Origin: Phycisphaeraceae bacterium
GTDB lineage: Bacteria; Planctomycetota; Phycisphaerae; Phycisphaerales; UBA1924
NCBI GenBank assembly: GCA_009827205.1
Contig: WUAK01000202.1
Span: 1 to 5,348 of the forward strand
DNA: 5,348 nt
Direction of reading: 5' to 3'
Position 1 is the first letter of the stretch; each line of letters opens with the position of its first letter. This document shows positions 1-5,348 of the stretch, in pieces. Made by a program: the position numbers and the translations under genes. Below the pieces are notes generated by a model, which worked only from the letters and a program-made list of their open reading frames with translations, was not told where the DNA came from and made no database searches.

Positions 1-235
1 AGGGCATATCGCGGTACGCGGGATCGATCAGCAGGGTGCGGTAGAGCGTGAACGCGGACTCTCCTCTTGGCAGGGCCATATGAAAGTCCCCGAACTGGCG
101 GACGCAGTTCATGGCGTGCAGATAGAGGTCGTTGGCGACAGCGTCGGCGACCTCGCCCGCGGTGCCCCGCACGAGCACGTAGCCTGGCAGTCTGGGCTTC
201 GGGGCCTCGGGTTCGAGTTCGTAGTGCTCTGCCAT
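1..235 (-). CDS. pgl: 6-phosphogluconolactonase-like protein, N-terminal part, cut by left edge
   Basis: Seen: an open frame reading leftward from an ATG at 233-235 gives 78 residues and has no stop before the window edge. A TGA in the same frame at 248-250, with no other start codon in between, fixes this ATG as the start. After a Pro- and Glu-rich leader the protein runs PGYVLVRG (residues 17-24), an Ala-rich helix, then CVRQFGDFHMAL (44-55) and LYRTLLIDPAYRDMP (64-78). Known: this order matches the N-terminus of the 6-phosphogluconolactonase/SugarP isomerase fold, which hydrolyses 6-phosphogluconolactone in the cytoplasm in the oxidative pentose phosphate pathway. Odd: the usual phosphate-binding SGGSTP that follows FHxAL reads PRGESA here (residues 56-61). 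A glucosamine-6-phosphate deaminase relative is the main alternative; the missing C-terminal part would decide. It is transcribed divergently from the thiamine gene, with a 55-base spacer and no clear Shine-Dalgarno sequence. Confidence 0.72.
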   Translation of the reverse strand, partial: MAEHYELEPEAPKPRLPGYVLVRGTAGEVADAVANDLYLHAMNCVRQFGDFHMALPRGESAFTLYRTLLIDPAYRDMP

Positions 236-245
236 GGCTGCATTG

Positions 246-264
246 TGTCACGCTGAGCGCGTCA
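246..264. promoter_or_regulatory. Imperfect dyad in the pgl/thiE divergent spacer
   Basis: Seen: two 9-base arms, TGTCACGCT (246-254) and AGCGCGTCA (256-264), flank a single central G. Seven of nine positions are complementary, and the inner four (CGCT/AGCG) are perfect. The dyad lies in the middle of the 55-base gap between the two divergent starts (235 and 291), where a regulator could act on both genes. Inference only: a short imperfect dyad in GC-rich DNA can arise by chance, and no known operator was recognised. Confidence 0.2.
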
Positions 265-279
265 AGGCCAGCCGAGCCG

Positions 280-285
280 TAATAT
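280..285 (+). promoter_or_regulatory. Possible -10 element of thiE (leaderless spacing)
   Basis: Seen: TAATAT, the most AT-rich hexamer of the spacer, ends six bases before the ATG at 291. It matches the TATAAT consensus at four of six positions. No convincing -35 hexamer lies 16-18 bases upstream. If it is used, transcription would start at or next to the A of the ATG, giving a leaderless message. That would fit the lack of a Shine-Dalgarno sequence at this start. Weak evidence. Confidence 0.17.
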
Positions 286-290
286 CAGGC

Positions 291-1355
291 ATGCGTAGTG
301 CTCTCAGGATCATCGACGCGAACGCGAACCGCGCACGCGAAGCCGCGAGGCTCTTGGAGGATATTGCGCGATTCATGCTCGATGACCAATTGCTGTGTAC
401 TCGGATCAAAGGCATCAGGCACGGGCTGACCGAGTGCGTGCTCGACATCGCGGGAGATAAGGCTTCTCTGGTCGCCGAACGTGACACACCCGGCGATGTG
501 GGCACCTCTGTAACGCTCGATTCTGAGGCATCCAGGTCTTCTGTGCAGAAGCTCGCAGAAGCTGCGGGCTCCAGGCTGGCCGAGGCTTTGCGAGCGATTG
601 AGGAATGCCTCAAGCTCGTCGATCCGCGCGGTGCTGAGGAGATAGAGCGCCTCAGGTACGAGGCCTATGAGATCGAACGCATTTTGCTACCGAGACTTGC
701 AAGACCCGATCCTCACATGCAGATCTGTGTTCTGCTCACCGAATCGCTCTGCGCGTCTCATTCGTGGCAGGAAGTAGCGAGACTCGCCATCGAAGCGGGT
801 GTTGATGGGATTCAGCTTCGCGAGAAGGCTCTGAGTGATAAGGAACTGCTCAGCCGCGCCAGTCTTCTCGTTGATCTTGCGCAAGGCACGAACACTCGTA
901 TCGTCATCAACGACAGACCAGACATTGCGGCCCTCTCTGGCGCTCACGGCGTGCATCTTGGACAGGACGATTTGGACATCGCCGACGCCAGGAAGATCGT
1001 AGGTGAGCAGGTGCTGATCGGTGTCACGACACCGACTGTCAATCTGGCGATCAGGGCTTTCGACCATGGCGCGGATATGGTGGGAATCGGCCCCGTTTTC
1101 CCGAGCACGACCAAACCCAAACCGGCGCTGGGCGGGGTCGACCTGGTCTGCGACTTCGAGTCCCACGAGCGGCTTCGGGATTTGCCGTATCTCGCGATCA
1201 GCGGTATCACCACTGAAAACGTGCTCGAACTCGCGGCCATTGGATGCAGGGGAGTCGCCGTGAGCAGCGCCGTCTGCGGGGCAGAGCAACCGGGCGAGAT
1301 TGTGAAAGCCATTCGCAGATTGCTTGAGGTTCCCGAGACGACGGGTATCGACTGA
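291..1355 (+). CDS. thiE: Bifunctional ThiD2-ThiE: HMP-P kinase / thiamine phosphate synthase
   Basis: A 354-residue fusion. Residues 5-135 match the ThiD2 family: RIIDANANRAREAARLLED, KGIRHGL (40-46), RDTPGDVGT (64-72), then a second copy of the helical motif, AAGSRLAEALRAIEE. ThiD2 is known to phosphorylate HMP-P to HMP-PP. Residues 142-346 are a ThiE TIM barrel, which joins HMP-PP to thiazole phosphate. Seen there: GIQLREK (173-179), INDRPDIA (206-213), GVHLGQDD (220-227), GIGPVFPSTTK (265-275) and GVAVSSAV (321-328). The fusion therefore covers two successive cytoplasmic steps of thiamine synthesis. Odd: the usual GVSTH loop reads GVTTPT (244-249), and IGGI reads ISGI (303-306). Start: the frame also has an ATG at 234, but that would overlap the divergent pgl start and add 19 unconserved residues, so 291 is preferred. 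No Shine-Dalgarno sequence is visible. The spacer is too short for a TPP riboswitch. The peptidase gene follows after 18 bases. Confidence 0.93.
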   Translation: MRSALRIIDANANRAREAARLLEDIARFMLDDQLLCTRIKGIRHGLTECVLDIAGDKASLVAERDTPGDVGTSVTLDSEASRSSVQKLAEAAGSRLAEALRAIEECLKLVDPRGAEEIERLRYEAYEIERILLPRLARPDPHMQICVLLTESLCASHSWQEVARLAIEAGVDGIQLREKALSDKELLSRASLLVDLAQGTNTRIVINDRPDIAALSGAHGVHLGQDDLDIADARKIVGEQVLIGVTTPTVNLAIRAFDHGADMVGIGPVFPSTTKPKPALGGVDLVCDFESHERLRDLPYLAISGITTENVLELAAIGCRGVAVSSAVCGAEQPGEIVKAIRRLLEVPETTGID

Positions 1356-1373
1356 GCCGAGTAGCATGTCGGC

Positions 1374-2594
1374 ATGTTCAAACACCGCACGCTTTCAAAC
1401 GGACTAACTGTCATCGCCGAGCCCGATCCAGATGCGCACAGCTCAGCGGTCGGCTTCTTCGTCAAAACCGGCGCTCGTGACGAGCCGACTCCACTCATGG
1501 GAGTCAGCCATTTCCTCGAGCACATGATGTTCAAGGGCACCTCGAAACGATCTGCGGCTGAACTCAACCAGGCATTTGATGACATCGGGGCTCGGAACAA
1601 CGCGTACACGACACATGAGGCCACGTGCTTCTACGCCACCACGCTCCCCGAGCACGCGGACACCGCGACCGAGATCATCGGCGACATGATGAGGCCCGCT
1701 CTCAGGCAGGACGATTTCGACACCGAGAAGGGCGTGATCCTCGAAGAGATCGCGATGTACAAGGACAGCCCTTTCTGGGTGCTCTACGAAGAGGTCGCCG
1801 CGCACAGGTTCGGTGCTCACCCGCTGGGACACCGGGTGTTGGGAACGAATGAGACAATCAACGAGATGCAGCGCGACCAGATGCAACAATATTTCGACGA
1901 GCGGTACTCAGCTGATAACACCGTCATCTCACTCGCGGGCAATATCGATTTCGACCGGTCGTGTGAGCTCATCGAGAGCGTCTGCGCGTCTTGGGTAAAG
2001 ACCGGTGTGACCCGGGACAACTCTGCGCCGCAACTGCTCGATGAGCGGGTCTCGCTCGAGGACGACCGGTTCGGCAGGGCGTACTGGCTCATGCTTACGC
2101 CGGGCCCCGCGGCACAGGACGACCGGAGATATGCCGCGACACTGCTTACGCAGATCCTGGGGGCTGCTGACAACTCCAGGCTCCACTGGGCGTTGATCGA
2201 AAACGGGCTTGCAGAAGAAGCTCAGGCGGGATTCGAGTCGCACGACGGCGTCGGCGAGTTCTACGTCTACGCCTCTGGCGATCCCGAGCGGATCGAAGAG
2301 ATCGAGTCGGTTATCAACCGCGAGATCTCGACGCTCGTGGACTCACTCACCGAGGACGATCTCGATCGACTGCGTGGTAAGTTTGCAACCAGCTTTACGA
2401 TCGGCGCCGAACGACCGGGCGACAGGATGCAGCGCATAGGTCGGCGTTGGACACTATTGGGTGAGCACAGAACGCTAGAAGAGGAACTCGAACTCATCAG
2501 AAGCGTGACGCTCGACGACATCCGCGCCGTGTACGAGGCTTTCCCGTTCACACCCCGCACCGTTGGAGTGCTCAGGCCGCCTTCTTCGGTGTGA
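1374..2594 (+). CDS. M16 family zinc peptidase (processing-protease type)
   Basis: A 406-residue protein of the usual length for the short M16 peptidases (bacterial relatives of mitochondrial processing peptidase beta). The inverted zinc motif HFLEH is at residues 46-50. The third zinc ligand is probably E125 in EKGVILEEI, with conserved E118 seven residues before it. LGHRVLGTNETI (151-162) is also typical. Residues 1-200 form the catalytic half and about 215-400 the second half, with SRLHWALIENGLAE at 268-281. There is no signal peptide or membrane segment, so it is probably cytoplasmic. These enzymes degrade or trim peptides; the substrate cannot be read from sequence. Odd: in many relatives the second half has RGLAY, but here it reads NGLAE (277-281), so the substrate-binding Tyr is absent. 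The start is firm because TAG lies in frame at 1362-1364; no Shine-Dalgarno sequence is seen. It lies 18 bases after thiE, in the same frame, so co-transcription is likely. Its last 23 bases overlap the convergent HDOD gene. Confidence 0.92.
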   Translation: MFKHRTLSNGLTVIAEPDPDAHSSAVGFFVKTGARDEPTPLMGVSHFLEHMMFKGTSKRSAAELNQAFDDIGARNNAYTTHEATCFYATTLPEHADTATEIIGDMMRPALRQDDFDTEKGVILEEIAMYKDSPFWVLYEEVAAHRFGAHPLGHRVLGTNETINEMQRDQMQQYFDERYSADNTVISLAGNIDFDRSCELIESVCASWVKTGVTRDNSAPQLLDERVSLEDDRFGRAYWLMLTPGPAAQDDRRYAATLLTQILGAADNSRLHWALIENGLAEEAQAGFESHDGVGEFYVYASGDPERIEEIESVINREISTLVDSLTEDDLDRLRGKFATSFTIGAERPGDRMQRIGRRWTLLGEHRTLEEELELIRSVTLDDIRAVYEAFPFTPRTVGVLRPPSSV

Positions 2595-4056
2595 AGACCT
2601 TGATGCAGTTGCCGCCGTTGCTTGCCGAGGCCTTCATAGCCCGTGCCGCGGCCGTCGAGAGCTGCTCAACGCGCTGGTAAATGCCCTGCGTTGTGTGGTC
2701 GAGATACGCGATGCCTACATGGGTCCTGCCCGGCACTTCCCACTCCAGGCAGGCCTGCTCGAATTCACTCCTGAAGGCATCAGCAGTTCTGGTAACCACA
2801 ACGCGCGAGTGGCTTGGTACGAGAACCGCGAACGACTCCGTATCGAGCCTACCAATCACTCCGCCGCTGTCGATGAAGTGCTTGCGCAGGATGGCTGTGA
2901 CGCCCGACACGAGCTTGCGGAGCTCCAGGGGTCTGCGCGGGATGTCGTTCTCGGCTCGATCAAAGCTGATTCTGACGAGTGTGAGCGGCTCTCCGCTCCC
3001 GCTTGCATGCTCGAACGAATTGGCGAGAACTTGCTCAAATGTGCTCGCGTTGAGAAGCCCGGTGTCCTGATCGAACTTGGGCGAATCGAGCATGAGCGTA
3101 TCGAGGGAGTCAAGACCGAGTGTCGGCGTAGGCGACTCGATCGACATGCAGACCGCTTGGTTGCGAGCATCCTTGAGCAGCTCATCGCTCCCAGGGACCT
3201 GGCCGGCATCTATATCGAAGAGCTTTGCCATTTCCTTGGTGCCGGCGGTGACTTCTGCGAGGATCTCGTCGGCCTCGGATTCGGATATGTTCATCCACTC
3301 CTTCGCCTTCTTGTAGAACCGCCTCAGCGCTGGCTGCGGGTCATCGTTTGTGAGTGCATCGGCAACGATGTTCCCGAGACCAACGGCTTTGACGAGCAAA
3401 CCAACTTCACCGCTCGGGCCGGCGCTTGGACGCTCGTGGTACTTGACAGGCTGGATGAGCTCTTCGGGCAGCTTCCACCGGGTTGCCATCATCGCGCCGA
3501 TGTCAGGGTGCTGAAGTTCGAACTCGGCGATCTCAAAGCCGGGCAGCTTTTTGTGGTCTCCGCCAGTCTGCTCGAGGATCCTGACATACCGATCGCCCAA
3601 CGTTTCGTAGAGGGCGACCATGCCGACGTCCTGGAGAAGACCTCCTAGGAATGCTTCGTCCTGCAGCTCACACTTGGCGGCTTTGGCGATCGATCTTGCG
3701 GCAACACCGGTGAAAAGTCCCCGGCGCCAGTACTCGTTGTGATCGAATCCGTCTTTGTCTTTGAGATCGATACTCGAGACAAGCGAGAAGCCGAGCGTGA
3801 GGCTCTTCACTGCACTGAGCCCGAGCACAACTATGGCCTGACGGATTGTGCCGCACTTCTTGCGAAGGCCGTAGTAGCTGGAGTTGACAGTCTTGAGGAC
3901 CTTTGCACTCAGGCCCTGGTCATTCTGGATGGTTGCCGCTAGACGGTCCATCTCGACGTTGACGTCGCGGGTGAGCTCGATGACCTCGATAGCGACAGCC
4001 GGGAGGCTGGGCAGTGTCGGACAGCTCAACACTTCTTCGAGTAGATCGTGATCCAT
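2572..4056 (-). CDS. HDOD domain signalling protein with degenerate GGDEF domain
   Basis: A 494-residue protein. Residues 12-215 are an HDOD domain: LPSLPAVAIEVI (15-26), DQGLSAKVLKTVNSSYYG (46-63), IRQAIVVLGLSAVKSL (71-86), FLGGLLQDVGMVALYE (136-151) and HPDIGAMMATRWKLPEEL (183-200). HDOD domains are known as non-enzymatic relatives of HD phosphohydrolases in bacterial signalling and regulation; here the usual LHDIG reads LQDVG. A helical linker (about 216-320) leads to residues 325-488, which fit a GGDEF fold: FDQDTGLLNASTF at its start, and NGGNCIKVF (480-488) at its end. The signature itself reads RLDTESF (403-409) where an active cyclase has R-x-GGDEF, so cyclic-di-GMP synthesis is unlikely and a sensing or binding role is inferred. 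No membrane segment is seen, so it is cytoplasmic. The start is firm because TAA lies in frame at 4072-4074. GGGCGGGA touches the ATG, too close for a standard Shine-Dalgarno sequence. It lies downstream of recO on the same strand. Confidence 0.9.
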   Translation of the reverse strand: MDHDLLEEVLSCPTLPSLPAVAIEVIELTRDVNVEMDRLAATIQNDQGLSAKVLKTVNSSYYGLRKKCGTIRQAIVVLGLSAVKSLTLGFSLVSSIDLKDKDGFDHNEYWRRGLFTGVAARSIAKAAKCELQDEAFLGGLLQDVGMVALYETLGDRYVRILEQTGGDHKKLPGFEIAEFELQHPDIGAMMATRWKLPEELIQPVKYHERPSAGPSGEVGLLVKAVGLGNIVADALTNDDPQPALRRFYKKAKEWMNISESEADEILAEVTAGTKEMAKLFDIDAGQVPGSDELLKDARNQAVCMSIESPTPTLGLDSLDTLMLDSPKFDQDTGLLNASTFEQVLANSFEHASGSGEPLTLVRISFDRAENDIPRRPLELRKLVSGVTAILRKHFIDSGGVIGRLDTESFAVLVPSHSRVVVTRTADAFRSEFEQACLEWEVPGRTHVGIAYLDHTTQGIYQRVEQLSTAAARAMKASASNGGNCIKVFTPKKAA

Positions 4057-4141
4057 TCCCGCCCGTGACCGTTACCGATCGCGGCTCCATACGCATCTCT
4101 TTACCTGTGGAGGCAATCGACCCAGCCAATCACTCACTTCA

Positions 4142-4162
4142 CCACAACTTTCAGTGTTGTGG
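4142..4162. other. Hairpin spanning the recO stop codon
   Basis: Seen: a perfect 7-base inverted repeat, CCACAAC (4142-4148) and GTTGTGG (4156-4162), with a 7-base loop. The recO stop codon (4151-4153, read on the minus strand) is in the loop. No T-run follows on the minus strand, so it does not look like a classical intrinsic terminator. It could be a weak terminator, a processing site or an attenuator between recO and the HDOD gene, or chance. The rest of the 94-base gap to the HDOD start (4057-4141) shows no convincing promoter. Confidence 0.35.
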
Positions 4163-4906
4163 ACGTTCAATGCTGGGATTGGTGGTTCTCGGGTGTAGAT
4201 TCCCAAACAGGGGCCTGAGCGCTAACAAATCGCGTTCAATAACTTCACGGACGTACCACCCCAGCAGTCTTCCGACCCGTTCTGCGTCTTCAGAACTGAG
4301 ATGAACAGCATCGCCCGATTGTGCCAGTTGCGATAGTGCTGATGCAGTCGTGTCGAGTACTTCCCAGGCGGTCTCATGGCGGTGCTCTTGATGAGGTGTC
4401 GTGAGCTGACCGATCGCGGGCAGAAAGACTACCGGACCTGCAAGTCCACCATCAATCCGTGGGGCGAATCCGGAATCTTTAAGCACGCGCCAGAGATAAA
4501 TCGCTATGTCACTCTTCCAACTCGTTGGCGAGATCGATTCGAGGAGTGTTTCCAGCGCGAAAAACGAATCTGGGTGTGGCTCGCCCTCGGGCAGCAGGTT
4601 GATCGCGACCTCCAGAGCAAGCATCGCTGCGTAATAGCACTGCAAGTCGGAGCGAGCGCCCCGGCATGTGCTTCGTAAGTCCCAGCCTGCCAGGGTCGAG
4701 AGTCCCGAGTTTGATTTCGGAACAATGACGGCTTCTCCGATCGTCGCGATCTCAAGCCCGCCGCTGAAACGTGGATCGGCGCGTTTGGTGCCCTTGCCCA
4801 GAACCCTGACGACGCCGAGGCGCCTGCAGAGCAGAGCGGCGGTCTGGCTCGTCTCCGAGTAGTCCCACTGCCTGAGGCAGATCGCGATGTCGACCTCGCT
4901 GTCCAC
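4151..4906 (-). CDS. recO: DNA repair protein RecO
   Basis: A 251-residue protein close to the usual RecO length (about 230-260). The N-terminus has the RecO OB-fold pattern: AICLRQWDYSETSQTAALLC (residues 8-27), then GVVRVLGKGTKRADPRFSGG (31-50) and LEIATIGEAVIV (51-62). A helical region follows (88-106, 112-145), with a C-terminal helix near WYVREVIERDLLALRPL (217-233). RecO is known to bind single-stranded DNA and SSB and, with RecR, to load RecA during gap repair in the cytoplasm. Odd: many RecO proteins carry a four-Cys zinc site after the 'LL..lG..P.L' segment. Here the matching stretch, LKDSGFAPRIDGGLAGP (142-158), has no Cys, as in E. coli RecO. The start is GTG (4904-4906), fixed by TAG in frame at 4913-4915. 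No Shine-Dalgarno sequence is seen. It is divergent from the dehydratase gene (44-base spacer); the HDOD gene lies 94 bases downstream. Confidence 0.83.
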   Translation of the reverse strand: MDSEVDIAICLRQWDYSETSQTAALLCRRLGVVRVLGKGTKRADPRFSGGLEIATIGEAVIVPKSNSGLSTLAGWDLRSTCRGARSDLQCYYAAMLALEVAINLLPEGEPHPDSFFALETLLESISPTSWKSDIAIYLWRVLKDSGFAPRIDGGLAGPVVFLPAIGQLTTPHQEHRHETAWEVLDTTASALSQLAQSGDAVHLSSEDAERVGRLLGWYVREVIERDLLALRPLFGNLHPRTTNPSIERPQH

Positions 4907-4951
4907 GCGAGACTACCCTATTCACGATCCACGCAGAGGGCCCACGCGAGA
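4903..4951. repeat. Direct repeats CCACGC in the recO/fabZ divergent spacer
   Basis: Seen: the 10-mer CCACGCGAGA occurs at 4903-4912 and again at 4942-4951. A third partial copy, CCACGCAGAG, is at 4929-4938. The copies start 26 and 13 bases apart. The first covers the recO GTG start codon and the last ends on the A of the dehydratase ATG, so the set spans the whole divergent start region. It may be an iterated operator, or a chance result of similar codon context in GC-rich DNA. A GGGCCC palindrome is at 4938-4943. No convincing sigma-70 promoter was found in the spacer on either strand. Confidence 0.3.
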
Positions 4952-5348
4952 TGCACTTTCGACTCATTGACCGCGTCATCGAACGCACCGAGGACCGAGT
5001 TACCGCGATCAAGGTAGTTTCGGCGTCGGAAGAGTACCTCCAGGACCATTTCCCCACGTTCCCCGTCTTGCCGGGCGTGTTCATGCTTGAGGCGATGGTC
5101 CAGACCGGCAGAGAGCTTGCCCTGTCCTCTGACCCGAGGCTGGTTCTGGGCCGGGTGCGGGCACTCAAGTACGGCTCATTCGTGAGGCCTGGTGACACCC
5201 TGACCTGCGAGACCAGGCTTCTCTCACGAGGAGAGGACGGCAGCCTCGATATCAAGGGCAAGGCGACGGTGGCCTGTGCGACAGGTGCCGGCGAGGCCGC
5301 CACGGCGTGCTCAGGCAGGTTTCTGCTCCGACCCGTTCGATTCGGGGA
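4951..5348 (+). CDS. fabZ: FabZ-like 3-hydroxyacyl-ACP dehydratase (hotdog fold), cut by right edge
   Basis: Seen: an open frame from ATG 4951 runs 132 codons to the window edge without a stop. Residues 25-51 carry the FabZ/FabA signature: EEYLQDHFPTFPVLPGVFML then EAMVQ. The presumed catalytic pair is H33 (in DHFP) and E47 (in MLEAM), 14 residues apart as in E. coli FabZ. VRALKYGSFVRPGDTL (69-84) matches the later 'K...V.PGD.L' strand. Known: FabZ removes water from 3-hydroxyacyl-ACP in the cytoplasmic fatty acid elongation cycle. Odd: Asp replaces the usual Gly before HFP. Near residue 132 the frame is already close to typical FabZ length (about 140-160), so little is probably missing. A related hotdog dehydratase for another acyl substrate is possible. 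AGAGGG lies about 10 bases before the ATG, a marginal ribosome binding site. Divergent from recO. Confidence 0.82.
   Translation, partial: MHFRLIDRVIERTEDRVTAIKVVSASEEYLQDHFPTFPVLPGVFMLEAMVQTGRELALSSDPRLVLGRVRALKYGSFVRPGDTLTCETRLLSRGEDGSLDIKGKATVACATGAGEAATACSGRFLLRPVRFG

Noticed and set aside
236..290. A TPP riboswitch upstream of the thiamine gene.
   Set aside because: The spacer is only 55 bases, shorter than a THI box, and the conserved CUGAGA and GAU-AAUGCC type elements are not present.
234..290. The upstream ATG at 234 as the real thiE start.
   Set aside because: It would overlap the divergent pgl start codon and add 19 residues with no likeness to ThiD2, whose conserved part begins right after the ATG at 291.
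687..1385. A 232-codon open frame on the minus strand opposite thiE.
   Set aside because: It is in codon register with thiE, which has clear domain motifs throughout; it is a mirror frame.
944..1624. A 226-codon minus-strand frame spanning the end of thiE and the start of the M16 gene.
   Set aside because: It crosses two well supported genes, is rich in Ser, Ala and Arg as shadow frames are, and shows no family motif.
2563..3648. A 361-codon open frame on the plus strand opposite the HDOD gene.
   Set aside because: Its codons line up exactly with the HDOD codons on the other strand. It stays open because the HDOD gene rarely uses TTA, CTA or TCA. The product matches no family I recognise and it would also overlap the M16 gene end.
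4752..5303. A 183-codon minus-strand frame over the dehydratase gene and the start of recO.
   Set aside because: The plus-strand frame has the FabZ signature with correct H-to-E spacing, and recO is supported in another frame; this one has neither.
1..5348. A defence system, mobile element or new gene cluster.
   Set aside because: All six genes fall in known families, mostly housekeeping. No transposase, integrase, terminal repeats, tRNA or CRISPR-like repeats were seen on either strand.

Overview
The window looks like an ordinary, densely packed chromosomal stretch from a moderately GC-rich bacterium. It holds six protein-coding genes, two of them cut by the window edges. There are no RNA genes, insertion sequences, prophage genes, CRISPR arrays or intergenic gaps above 100 bases. 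Three features suggest a member of the Planctomycetota, perhaps the Phycisphaerae: the ThiD2-ThiE fusion, the near absence of Shine-Dalgarno sequences, and the form of the lactonase and M16 peptidase. This assignment is inference from gene style; no marker gene was compared.

Layout from left to right. (1) Bases 1-235, minus strand: the N-terminal part of a 6-phosphogluconolactonase-like gene running off the left edge. (2) A 55-base divergent spacer with an imperfect dyad. (3) Bases 291-1355, plus: a bifunctional thiamine gene, ThiD2 (HMP-P kinase) fused to ThiE (thiamine phosphate synthase). (4) Bases 1374-2594, plus: a single-domain-pair M16 zinc peptidase, 18 bases downstream and probably co-transcribed. 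(5) Bases 2572-4056, minus: an HDOD signalling protein with a degenerate GGDEF domain; its 3' end overlaps the peptidase gene by 23 bases tail to tail. (6) Bases 4151-4906, minus: RecO, with a hairpin at its stop codon and a 94-base gap before the HDOD gene. (7) A 44-base divergent spacer with repeated CCACGC motifs. (8) Bases 4951-5348, plus: a FabZ-like hotdog dehydratase running off the right edge.

The genes do not form one pathway. They are housekeeping functions (pentose phosphate pathway, thiamine synthesis, proteolysis, recombinational repair, fatty acid synthesis) plus one regulatory protein. I see no evidence for a new multi-gene system. The points most worth a second look are the HDOD-pseudoGGDEF architecture, substitutions at conserved active-site loops in three enzymes, two small symmetric or repeated elements in the divergent spacers, and start sites fixed by upstream stop codons yet lacking Shine-Dalgarno sequences.
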